Below, in pieces: positions 8,547-16,375 of a DNA stretch of 64,000 nt; positions within the stretch are counted from its first letter, which is position 1; every line of letters starts with the position of its first letter. The translations under genes were made by a program, and so were the position numbers. The notes beneath the pieces are model-generated. The model was not told the DNA's origin and did no database searches. It saw only the letters and a program-made list of their open reading frames with translations. The DNA comes from Plantactinospora mayteni (GTDB lineage Bacteria; Actinomycetota; Actinomycetes; Mycobacteriales; Micromonosporaceae). Location: NCBI RefSeq assembly GCF_016862935.1, contig NZ_BONX01000026.1, positions 62,001-126,000 of the forward strand, in the 5' to 3' direction.

Positions 8547-8576
8547 GGCCGGCGTCGGGTTCGCCCGACGCCGGCC
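8547..8576. terminator. 13-bp hairpin with TTCG tetraloop
   Basis: Perfect stem 8547-8559 / 8564-8576 around a TTCG loop, 14 bases after the Roadblock stop and about 100 bases from the 3' end of the convergent caspase-chaperonin gene. Probable transcription terminator; no U-tract, as usual in actinomycetes. Confidence 0.75.
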
Positions 8577-8676
8577 ACCCGCCAACCCCGCCCCACCCGC
8601 CAGTTCCCGCTCCACCCGGCAGCTCGCCGCTCCACCCTCGGGGTCCGCTCCGGCCGCCGCAGCCTGGGGAGAGAGA

Positions 8677-11046
8677 TCAGCCGATCATCAGGTAGCGGGT
8701 CACCACCCCGGCCGCGGCGGTGACCGCCTGGCGCAGCGTCGCGGCGGCGTCCACGATGCCGGCGTCCAGTGCGGTGACATACGTTCCGGCCACCACGTCG
8801 AAGGTGACCCCCGGGCCACGGCGGCGTAGGTCGGCCGGCCCGGCCACCGGGTTCCGCCCGGCGTTGCGCATCAACTCCTCGTACGGCGCGACCAGCGCGT
8901 CGACCACCACCGTGTAGCCGAGCGCCTCGTCACCGCCGCGCGGCAGCCGGGCACCGATCCGCCCGGCGACGGTGAGCAGGGCCGCACCCCCGCCGGGTAC
9001 GAGTCCCCACTCGACGGCCGCCTTCGCGTTGCGTACCGCGTCGTCGATCTGCCGTTTGCGCTTCTTGAGCTGCCCCTCGGTCGACTCGCCGACCCGGATC
9101 ACCGCCACCCCGCCGCCGAGCCGGGCCAGCCTCTCCCTCAGCAGGTCCCGGTCGCGCCCGGCCTCGTGCCGCGCCAACTCGGCGCGCAGCCCCTGCACCC
9201 GGCGCCGAGCCAGGTCCGGGTCGCCGGCCCCGTCCACCACTGTGGTGTCCCGGCGCGTGGTGATCACCTTGCGGGCGCCGCCCAGCACCTGTGCGGTGGC
9301 CGCGGCGAGCCCACCCTCGGCGTCGTCGACCACCTGCGCCCCGGTGAGCAACGCCAGGTCGTCCATCACGGTGCAGCGCTCCTCGTCCGGCCACGGCAGC
9401 CGGACGGCGACCGAGTTGAGGGTGTGCCGCATCTTGCCGACGATCAGCGCGGTCAGGGCCGCGTCCCGGACGTCCCGGGCGAAGACCGCCAGCGGCCGAC
9501 CGGACCGGCCGACCTCGTCCAGCAGCGGCTGCAACTCCGGTACGGCGGAGAGCCGCTGGTCGACGATGAGGATCGACGGGTCGTCGAGTACCGCCTCGGC
9601 CTCCTCGGGATCGGTCACGAAGTACGGCGAGACGTGCCCGGCCGGCACCCTCGTGCCCCTGGTGAGTTCGAGTTCGAGCCCGAAGAGGTTGCTCTCCTCG
9701 ACGATCACCACACCGTCCTTGCCGACCCGCTCCATCGCGGTGGCCAGCAGGTCGCCGATCACCTCGTCACCGGAGGCGATCGTGGAGACCATCTTGAGCT
9801 GTTCCTTCGTCTCCACCGGCACGGCCAGGTCGCCCAGCTCGGCGAGGACCGCCAGGGCGGCCGACTCGATCCCTCGGCACAGCGCCACCGGGTTCGCGCC
9901 GGCCCGCAGCGCCGCCGAGGCACCGTCCAGCATGGCCTGGGCCAGTACGACGGTGGTGGTGGCGCCGTCGCCGACCCGGTGCCGTACTCCCTCCACCAGT
10001 TCCCGGACATAGCTGGCGCCGATCGCGTCCCGGGTGTCGTACGCGGTGAAGAGCCGTACCACGCTCGCCGCGTCGGCCAGCTCGTGGTACGCCCCGGAGG
10101 CGTCCTCGACCAACACCCGCCGGCCGAGCGGCCCGAAGGTACGCCGGACCAGATCGGCGCCGGCCCGGAAGCCACGGGCGACGATCGCCTGGTGCCGGTT
10201 GTAGTTGGTGGGCCGGGGCACCGCTGCGGTGGCCGCCTCGACCGTCCCGCCCGGCCGCTGCTCGCCGCTCCCCGGCGGGTTCGCCGTCGGCGGGACGGTG
10301 GCCAGATAGATGTGCGGCTCGGCGTTGTAGGCGCTCCACTTCGGCTTCTGGTCCGGCCGGCGGCGGACCACTCCGTCGTGGACGTACCGGAACAGCTCGT
10401 CGACGCCGACCCGCCCGTCGCCGTCCAGGTCCGCACCGCCGGTGGCCAGCCCCTCCAGCAGTACGTCGGTGAAGATCGAGCCACGGGGCGCGGACTCGAC
10501 CAGGCCGTCGGACTCGAAGGCGTACTCGTAGCTGTCGCAGGCGCTGATCACCACGTACCCCCGGCCGACCTGGCCCTCCAGCGCACCCTGCGGCGCCGCC
10601 TTGAAGCCCTCGGCGAACGCACCCGCGAAACAGCAGTCCAGGACCAGCACCTTTGCGGCGGCCCGGCACGCCTCCAGTTGCTCGTTGACGAAGGAGCGCG
10701 AGATGGCGGTGCTGGCCGGCCGGGTCCGCACGGTGTTGGCGGCGGCGAAGTAGAGCCGGTGGAACGGGTCCACGATGCCGTGGCAGGAGAAGTAGAGCAG
10801 CACCAGGTCGTCGTTGACCCGGTCGGCGAGCAGGTCCTCGATCTCCCGGCGTACCTCGTGGTCGGACGCCTCCTGCAACGTACGGACGGTGAAGTTGCCC
10901 ACCGACGGGTCCTCCAGTACCGCCGCCAGCCGTTCCACGTCCTGCTCGGGAGCCCGGAGCTGGTCCAGCGACGGATCGTCGTACTCGCCGACCGCGACGA
11001 GCAGCGCGTAACGGCCGGCCGGCGGGTTAATCCGCACCGGAGCCAC
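8677..11046 (-). CDS. Caspase (C14-like) fused to a full GroEL/Cpn60 chaperonin domain
   Basis: A 789-residue fusion. Residues ~10-250 are a caspase-fold peptidase: 'YALLVAVGEYDD', catalytic His89 in 'LYFSCHG', Cys139 in 'LDCCFAGAF', and a distal 'ISACDSYEYA' and 'GSIFTDVLLEGL', the normal bacterial metacaspase layout. A Pro/Gly-rich linker (~251-280) leads to a chaperonin (~283-789): 'RTFGPLGRRV' (the TLGPKGRNV site), 'VGDGATTTVVLAQ' (Asp360 equals the ATPase Asp of GDGTTT), 'RAGANPVAL', apical 'GHVSPYFVTDPE', 'KKRKRQIDDAVRNAKAAVE' (second ATPase Asp669) and 'PGGGAAL'. ATPase residues look intact; the GGM tail is absent. GTG start lies inside the upstream EACC1-like gene. It presumably forms a ring carrying proteases, or uses chaperonin as sensor. 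Inferred, not known. Confidence 0.85.
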   Translation of the reverse strand: MAPVRINPPAGRYALLVAVGEYDDPSLDQLRAPEQDVERLAAVLEDPSVGNFTVRTLQEASDHEVRREIEDLLADRVNDDLVLLYFSCHGIVDPFHRLYFAAANTVRTRPASTAISRSFVNEQLEACRAAAKVLVLDCCFAGAFAEGFKAAPQGALEGQVGRGYVVISACDSYEYAFESDGLVESAPRGSIFTDVLLEGLATGGADLDGDGRVGVDELFRYVHDGVVRRRPDQKPKWSAYNAEPHIYLATVPPTANPPGSGEQRPGGTVEAATAAVPRPTNYNRHQAIVARGFRAGADLVRRTFGPLGRRVLVEDASGAYHELADAASVVRLFTAYDTRDAIGASYVRELVEGVRHRVGDGATTTVVLAQAMLDGASAALRAGANPVALCRGIESAALAVLAELGDLAVPVETKEQLKMVSTIASGDEVIGDLLATAMERVGKDGVVIVEESNLFGLELELTRGTRVPAGHVSPYFVTDPEEAEAVLDDPSILIVDQRLSAVPELQPLLDEVGRSGRPLAVFARDVRDAALTALIVGKMRHTLNSVAVRLPWPDEERCTVMDDLALLTGAQVVDDAEGGLAAATAQVLGGARKVITTRRDTTVVDGAGDPDLARRRVQGLRAELARHEAGRDRDLLRERLARLGGGVAVIRVGESTEGQLKKRKRQIDDAVRNAKAAVEWGLVPGGGAALLTVAGRIGARLPRGGDEALGYTVVVDALVAPYEELMRNAGRNPVAGPADLRRRGPGVTFDVVAGTYVTALDAGIVDAAATLRQAVTAAAGVVTRYLMIG

Positions 11047-11527
11047 TCTGGGTCGGCGGCACGCCGAGCCACTCCACCACCATCTGCTCGGTGTCCTCGC
11101 TCGGTGCGCTGATCGTCAGGGTGCGCCGGCCGTCCCGCAGGGTGATCCGGCGGGCGGCGCCGCGTTCGAGGAAGGCGACCGCGACCTGGGCCAGCGCCGC
11201 GACGGTGGTGGCCGAGAAGAGGCCGGTGACCACGAGTTCGGCCAGTGATCCGGCGCCGCCGCCCTTGCGGGTGAACGGGCCGGTGCCGCGGCCGAACCCG
11301 GCGAGGTCGGGCAGGTCGCCGGGATCGCGCGGCGGGTCGGGGCCGGGCGGGACCGCCGGATCCTCGACCCCGGGCCGGACGAGTTGATCGTCGACACCGG
11401 GCCGGACGACGTGCAGGATCGTCCGGGTGTGCAGCTCCCGAGCCAGCGCGGAGGCGGATTCGGCGTCGCCGCGCGCGCTACCGGGGACCGGCCCGGAAAC
11501 CACCAGCGTGAGCACACCACCATTCAT
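11027..11527 (-). CDS. EACC1-like effector-associated protein
   Basis: 166 residues. N-terminal strand 'VLTLVVSG', a variable Pro-rich centre, then 'SLAELVVTGLFSATTVAALA' and 'ITLRDGRRTLTISAP' with a final helix 'TEQMVVEWLG'. This is the pattern of effector-associated constant component 1 (EACC1), described in NTP-dependent bacterial conflict systems where it precedes a caspase, trypsin or other effector. Its 3' end overlaps the caspase-chaperonin start by 20 bases, so the two are one operon. ATG at 11527 has no ribosome site; leaderless translation is possible. It likely joins the effector to a signal or partner. Confidence 0.6.
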   Translation of the reverse strand: MNGGVLTLVVSGPVPGSARGDAESASALARELHTRTILHVVRPGVDDQLVRPGVEDPAVPPGPDPPRDPGDLPDLAGFGRGTGPFTRKGGGAGSLAELVVTGLFSATTVAALAQVAVAFLERGAARRITLRDGRRTLTISAPSEDTEQMVVEWLGVPPTQSGSGAD

Positions 11528-11584
11528 AGAGTAATGGTGTCGTAACAATAAGTAACCGCCTGTCGGGTTCCCGACACTAACCGG

Positions 11585-12901
11585 TCAGCCTGCTGACACC
11601 GATGCCCCGGATCGTCCAGCCTCCGGGGTGGCGGGCGCGGCGGGGGCGTCCGGCTCGGCGGGCCGGCCGGAGCGGCGCCGCAGCAGCATCGAGAAGACCG
11701 CGGCGGCGGCGCAGAGCGCGCCGGCGGCGTACCAGGCCAGGGTGTAGGTGCCGAGCTGGTCCCGGATCAGCCCGGCGCCGGTGGCCGCGACCGCCGCGCC
11801 GATCTGGTGGGCGGCGAAGACCCAGCCGAACACCACGGCACCGCTGGCCCCGAAGTACTCCCGGCAGAGCGCCACCGTCGGCGGCACGGTGGCCACCCAG
11901 TCCAGCCCGTAGAAGATCACGAAGACCAGCATGCTCGGCTCGGTCGAGCCACTGAACAGGCTCGGCAGCACCAGCAACGACAGCCCGCGCAGCGCGTAGT
12001 AGGCGGCGAGCAGTACCCGGCTGTCGAACCGGTCGGTCAGCCAGCCCGACGCGATGGTGCCGGCGATGTCGAAGAGCCCGACCAGGGCGAGCAGGCTGGC
12101 GGCGGCGGTCTCGGTCATCCCGTGGTCGTGCGCGGCCGGGATGAAGTGCGTACCGACCAGGCCGTTCGTCGACGCACCGCAGATCGCGAAGCCGCCGGCG
12201 AGCAGCCAGAACGCCGGGGTCCGGGCCGCGGTGCGCAGCGCGCCGAGCGCCCGGGAGGCCGCCCCGCCGGTCCGGGCCGGTGCCGGCACGACCTCGGTCG
12301 CACCGTAGGGCGGCAGGCCGAGATCGGCCGGGTGGTCGCGCAGCAACCACCCCACCAGGGGTACGACCGCCAGCGCCGACCCGGCCACCACCAGCGCGGC
12401 GGTCCGCCAGCCGTACGCCTCGACCAGGTTCGCCAGCAGCGGCAGGAAGACGAGCTGCCCGGCCGCGCCACCGGCGGTGAGTATGCCGGTGACCAGTCCC
12501 CGGCGCTTGACGAACCATCGCCCGGTCACCGTGGCCACGAAGGCGAGCGCCATCGACCCGGTACCCAGCCCGACCAGTACGCCCCAGCAGAGGATCAGCT
12601 CCGCGCTGGTCCGCATGAACACGGTCAGCCCGCTGCCGGCGGCGACCAGCGTCAGCGCGGCGGCGACCACCCGCCGGATGCCGAACCGGTCCATCAGGGC
12701 CGCGGCGAACGGTGCGGTCAGCCCGTACAGCAGCAGGTTGACCGAGACCGCGACGGAGATGGTGGCCAGCGGCCAGCCGAACTCCTCGTGCAGCGGGTGC
12801 AGCAGGACGGACGGGGTGGCCCGGAACCCGGCGGCGCCGACCAGCGCGACGAAGCCGACGGCGGCGACCAGCCAGGCGGGGTGCAGGCGGCGAAGACTCA
12901 C
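11585..12901 (-). CDS. MFS transporter
   Basis: 438 residues with about twelve membrane segments, the first at ~9-30 and the last near 385-405. The loop 2-3 motif reads 'LMDRFGIRRV', and the corresponding second-half loop 'WLTDRFDSRVLL'. Both halves resemble monocarboxylate/oxalate-formate-type MFS carriers ('FGWPLATISVAVSVN'). Start is the GTG in 'VSLRRLHP'; a longer frame exists but is poor. It is divergent from a GlxA-type regulator with 97 bp between starts, so that regulator probably controls it. Substrate unknown. Confidence 0.85.
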   Translation of the reverse strand: MSLRRLHPAWLVAAVGFVALVGAAGFRATPSVLLHPLHEEFGWPLATISVAVSVNLLLYGLTAPFAAALMDRFGIRRVVAAALTLVAAGSGLTVFMRTSAELILCWGVLVGLGTGSMALAFVATVTGRWFVKRRGLVTGILTAGGAAGQLVFLPLLANLVEAYGWRTAALVVAGSALAVVPLVGWLLRDHPADLGLPPYGATEVVPAPARTGGAASRALGALRTAARTPAFWLLAGGFAICGASTNGLVGTHFIPAAHDHGMTETAAASLLALVGLFDIAGTIASGWLTDRFDSRVLLAAYYALRGLSLLVLPSLFSGSTEPSMLVFVIFYGLDWVATVPPTVALCREYFGASGAVVFGWVFAAHQIGAAVAATGAGLIRDQLGTYTLAWYAAGALCAAAAVFSMLLRRRSGRPAEPDAPAAPATPEAGRSGASVSAG

Positions 12902-12998
12902 CCCGACGAGTCTGCGGGCCGGCGCCGGATCGGACGAGTGGCCGGACAGCCAGGATGCGCAAGAATTGGGCCACCACGACTGGAGAGCGGAGCAGCGG

Positions 12999-14021
12999 GT
13001 GACCATCATCACGCCAGCGGGTATTCGGCCGCACCGGGTCATGGTGCTCGCCGTGGACGGGGTGGTCGGGCTGGACCTCGGCACCCCGGCCCAGGTCTTC
13101 GGCACCGCCCGGGACGCCGACGAGCGGTCGCTCTACACCGCCACCACCTGCACCCCCGGCGGTCGGCCGGTACGCAGCACCGCCGGGTTCCAGGTGCTGC
13201 CGGACCACGGGCTGGAGATCCTGGCCGACGCCGACACGATCGTGCTGCCCGGGATCCACGACGGCCCACCGCTCACCGACGGCACCGTCGACCCGGAGGT
13301 CCGGGCGGCGTTGCGCGAGGCGCACGACCGAGGCGTACGGATCATGTCCATCTGCACCGGTGCGTTCGTACTCGCCGCCGCCGGGCTGCTGGACGACCGG
13401 CCGGCCACCACGCACTGGGCGTACGCCAACCGGTTCCGCCGGTTCCACCCGAGGGTACGGCTCGATCCCGAGGTGCTCTTCGTCGACGACGGTGACCTGC
13501 TCACCTCGGCCGGGGTGGCAGCCGGCCTCGACCTCTGCCTGCACGTCATCCGCACCGACCACGGCAGCGGGATCGCCAACCGGTCGGCCCGGCGCTGCGT
13601 GGTGCCCTCCTTTCGGGACGGCGGGCAGGCGCAGTACATCGAACGACCGCTGCCGGACGCGGCGGAGACCGGCACCGGCCGGACCAGGGACTGGCTCCAG
13701 CACCGGCTGCACGAGCCGCTGACCCTGCCGCAGATGGCCGCGCACGCCAGCATGAGCGTCCGGACCTTCACCCGGCGGTTCCGCGAGGAGACCGGCCTCA
13801 GCCCGGCGCAGTGGCTGCTACGGCAGCGCACCGAGCATGCCCGGCTGCTGCTGGAGTCCACCGATCTCGGCGTCGACCAGGTGGCCCGGCGGTCCGGCTT
13901 CGGCACCGCCGCCGCGCTGCGCCAGCAGTTGCACCAGCGGATCGGGGTGCCGCCGACCGCCTACCGGCGTACCTTCCGGGCACCCCGGGCCGTCGGCGCC
14001 GACCCGGCGGCACAGGCGTAG
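12999..14021 (+). CDS. GlxA-family AraC-type transcriptional regulator
   Basis: 340 residues from a GTG with GGAG upstream. N-terminal DJ-1/PfpI-like domain (~8-190) with 'DGVVGLDLGTPAQVFG' and the elbow 'ICTGAFVLAAAG'. The C-terminal AraC double helix-turn-helix (~225-325) contains 'LTLPQMAAHASMSVRTFTRRF' and 'GVDQVARRSGFG'. GlxA-type regulators sense small molecules through the DJ-1 fold and act on neighbours; the divergent MFS gene is the obvious target. A perfect hairpin terminator follows. Confidence 0.9.
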   Translation: MTIITPAGIRPHRVMVLAVDGVVGLDLGTPAQVFGTARDADERSLYTATTCTPGGRPVRSTAGFQVLPDHGLEILADADTIVLPGIHDGPPLTDGTVDPEVRAALREAHDRGVRIMSICTGAFVLAAAGLLDDRPATTHWAYANRFRRFHPRVRLDPEVLFVDDGDLLTSAGVAAGLDLCLHVIRTDHGSGIANRSARRCVVPSFRDGGQAQYIERPLPDAAETGTGRTRDWLQHRLHEPLTLPQMAAHASMSVRTFTRRFREETGLSPAQWLLRQRTEHARLLLESTDLGVDQVARRSGFGTAAALRQQLHQRIGVPPTAYRRTFRAPRAVGADPAAQA

Positions 14022-14064
14022 CGAAGATCCGGCGCAGGCGTAGCGAGATCCGGCATGGCCGTGG

Positions 14065-14101
14065 CGAAGGAGGCCCCGCTGGTGCGGCGGGGCCTCCTTC
14101 G
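14065..14101. terminator. Strong bidirectional terminator
   Basis: Perfect 15-bp stem (14065-14079 / 14087-14101, arm CGAAGGAGGCCCCGC) with a 7-base loop, between the 3' ends of the GlxA gene (+) and the sugar dehydrogenase gene (-). Confidence 0.85.
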
Positions 14102-14136
14102 CGTTTCCGGCCTTCGGGCGGCCCGGCTTGCGGGGG

Positions 14137-15708
14137 TCAGGCGCAGGTGTTGCCGTTGAGGGTGAAGGTGGTCGGTGCCGGGTTGGGGCCGGTGTTCGAG
14201 GCGAGGAAGCCGAACTGGACGGTTCCGCCCGGCGCGATGTTGCCGTTCCAGTTGGCGTTCCGGGCGGTCACCACCGCGCCGGACTGGCTGCCGGTGGCGT
14301 TCCAGAACGAGCCGGCGCGCTGCGCGGCCGGGAAGGTCCAGCCCACCGTCCAGCCGTTGACCGGCTGGGTGCCGGTGTTGGTGACGGTCACGGTCGCGTT
14401 GAAGCCGGTACCCCACTGCTGGTCGACCCGGTAGCTGATCCGGCAGGCGGCCGGCGGGGCGGTGGTACCGAACTGGATCTTGTGGAGCTGGCCGGGCAGG
14501 TCGTTCACCAGGTACAGCTCGCCGTTGGCGTCCTGGCCGAGGCTGGTCGGCTGGATGGTCAGCTCGGTCAGCGCCCGGGTGGCGTACGCCCCGCCGGGGG
14601 TGGCCGGGGGCCGGACCACGAAGGCCGTACCGGAGCAGTAGTCGGTGGCCAGGTAGGTGCCGGTGGCGATGTCGGCGTACTCCTGGCCCCGGTAGACGTA
14701 CCCGCCGATCACCGCGCAGCCGTCGGTGGAGGTGCGGTACGAGTAGACCGGCTCGACGTACTGGGCGCCGGCCTGGCAGCGGGCGGGGTCGAAGACCTGC
14801 GGTCCCTCCCGGCAGGACCAGCCGAGGTTGGCGCCGCCCTGGTTCGCCCGCAGGTGGTCGATCTCCTCGAAGGTGCCCTGCCCGACGTCGGCGATCCAGA
14901 GCGAACCGTCCCCGCCGAGGTCGTGCGAGAACTTCCACGGGTTGCGCAGCCCGTACGCCCAGATCTCCGGCCGGGCGTTGGCCGTGCTCACGAACGGGTT
15001 GTCCGCCGGTACGCAGTAGGGCCGCCCGTTACAGGAACGGTTCACGTCCAGCCGGAGGATCTTGCCGAGCAGGGTGTTCAGGTTCTGCCCCGAGTTGAGT
15101 ACGTCGTTGGACCCGCCGCCGTCGCCGATGCTCCAGTAGAGGTAGCCGTCCGGGCCGAAGGTGACGTGCCCGCCGTTGTGGTTGGAGAACTCGGCGTGTG
15201 CCTGGGTCAGCACCACCTGCTCCCCGGTCGGCGGGATCGGCGTCTGGTTCGCCGCGCTCAGGGTGAACCGGGAGAGCGTGACGGTGCCCTCCGGCAGTGC
15301 GGTGTAGCTGACGTACAGGGTCCGGGTCTGGGTGAAGTTCGGCGTGGTGATCAGGCCGAGCAGCCCGCGCTCGTTGCCGGAGGTGTCGACCCGGTCCCTG
15401 ATGTCGAGCAGCGGGTCGGCCGCCAGCCCGGTGTTCGGGTGGTAGACCCGGATCGTCCCCTGCTTCTCGGCGATCAGCAGCCGGCCGCTGCCGTCGTCGG
15501 GTGCGAAGATCGCGGTCGGCCGCTGGAGTCCGAAGGCGACCTGGGTGGTGCTGACGGTGAGCTGGTCCAGGGGTGGCACCGCGGCCACCGCCGCCCGGTC
15601 CGGGGCGGGCTGGCCGGCTGCGGGCGGCGTGCCGAACGCGACGAGCGGGGCGATCAGGGCAGCCGCGCCGGCCAGGCAGAGACGCCCGACAGATTGACGT
15701 CGCAACAT
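14137..15708 (-). CDS. Secreted PQQ-dependent sugar dehydrogenase with CBM2
   Basis: 523 residues from the ATG at 15708, which has GGGAG five bases upstream; ATG at 15720 would add four residues. Signal peptide (~1-35, 'LCLAGAAALIAPLVAFG'), then a soluble glucose/sorbosone dehydrogenase beta-propeller (~45-420): 'GLQRPTAIFAPDDGSGRLLIAE' pattern, 'RGLLGL', catalytic-region His in 'NHNGGHVTFGPDG', 'WAYGLRNPWKFS'. The end (~425-523) is a family 2 carbohydrate-binding module with flanking Cys, Trp in 'VNGWTVGWTF' and 'NWNGNIAPGG'. The enzyme would oxidise sugars or oligosaccharides at cellulose surfaces. A CebR-like operator lies just upstream. Confidence 0.9.
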   Translation of the reverse strand: MLRRQSVGRLCLAGAAALIAPLVAFGTPPAAGQPAPDRAAVAAVPPLDQLTVSTTQVAFGLQRPTAIFAPDDGSGRLLIAEKQGTIRVYHPNTGLAADPLLDIRDRVDTSGNERGLLGLITTPNFTQTRTLYVSYTALPEGTVTLSRFTLSAANQTPIPPTGEQVVLTQAHAEFSNHNGGHVTFGPDGYLYWSIGDGGGSNDVLNSGQNLNTLLGKILRLDVNRSCNGRPYCVPADNPFVSTANARPEIWAYGLRNPWKFSHDLGGDGSLWIADVGQGTFEEIDHLRANQGGANLGWSCREGPQVFDPARCQAGAQYVEPVYSYRTSTDGCAVIGGYVYRGQEYADIATGTYLATDYCSGTAFVVRPPATPGGAYATRALTELTIQPTSLGQDANGELYLVNDLPGQLHKIQFGTTAPPAACRISYRVDQQWGTGFNATVTVTNTGTQPVNGWTVGWTFPAAQRAGSFWNATGSQSGAVVTARNANWNGNIAPGGTVQFGFLASNTGPNPAPTTFTLNGNTCA

Positions 15709-15776
15709 ATTCACTCCCATCGGTTAACAGGAAGGTAATGCTGCGGACGATCGCTAGATCACGGTGTCCCGAACTA

Positions 15777-15790
15777 TGGGAACGCTCCCA
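15777..15790. promoter_or_regulatory. CebR-like LacI-family operator
   Basis: TGGGAACGCTCCCA differs by one base from TGGGAGCGCTCCCA, the palindrome bound by CebR, the cello-oligosaccharide-responsive repressor of cellulose-utilising actinomycetes. It is 69 bases upstream of the ATG of the CBM2-tagged dehydrogenase, so the gene is likely induced by cellobiose. No cebR gene is in the window. Confidence 0.65.
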
Positions 15791-15797
15791 TGGGCAA

Positions 15798-16268
15798 CTA
15801 TCGGACGTCGATACGCATGGCGCGCAACTGTTCGAGGTGCGCCGGCAGGTGGATCCGGCCGTGGATGTCGAGCATCCGGCCCCACGGCAGGGACTCCTCG
15901 ATGTGCAGCTCGAAGCCCTCCCGCAGGTGCGAGTCGACCGGCGTCTCCGCCTCCGGCCCCAACCGGTCGACCAGCGCGCAGAGCCGCTCGCTGGTGGCCC
16001 GCAGCCGGGCGGCCAACTCCGGCAACCCGCCGTCGTGCGGCAGCATCGCGTCCACCTGCGGTCGCAGCGTCGACTGCCCGTCGTAGTACGCCCACGGCGA
16101 GCCGGCCAGCACCGCCTCGGTCGCCTCGGTCAGCAACTCGTCGTTGGCGGCGAGGTGGACCAGCACCTCCGGCGCGGTCAACTCCCCCGGCGGCGGTGGC
16201 CCGAACGAGCCCCCGTCGACCTCGGCGAGCAGATCCGCGTACGCCCGGCGCAGCTCGGCCGTCTCCAC
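15798..16268 (-). CDS. DinB-like / mycothiol-type four-helix protein
   Basis: 156 residues from a GTG. Helical protein with His in 'EVLVHLAANDELL', a central stretch 'ATSERLCALVDRLG' and C-terminal 'HGRIHLPAHLEQLRAMRI'. The three His positions (near 38, 135, 139) match the metal triad layout of the DinB/MDMPI four-helix superfamily, whose members use mycothiol or bacillithiol as co-substrate. Reaction unknown. It shares strand with the dehydrogenase but a LacI-type operator separates them. Confidence 0.65.
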   Translation of the reverse strand: METAELRRAYADLLAEVDGGSFGPPPPGELTAPEVLVHLAANDELLTEATEAVLAGSPWAYYDGQSTLRPQVDAMLPHDGGLPELAARLRATSERLCALVDRLGPEAETPVDSHLREGFELHIEESLPWGRMLDIHGRIHLPAHLEQLRAMRIDVR

Positions 16269-16375
16269 CTGGCCAAGTCTAGGACGGCCGCGCGCGGCGG
16301 ACCTGGGTTCGCGGCAGTTGTCGTAAACTCGGCGCCCGGATGGCAGCGGACAGGGTGGTCCACGGGGGGATTTGA

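Noticed and set aside
11577-13745. 722-aa minus-strand frame over the MFS and GlxA genes
   Set aside because: Covers two well-supported genes in other frames and has no domain.
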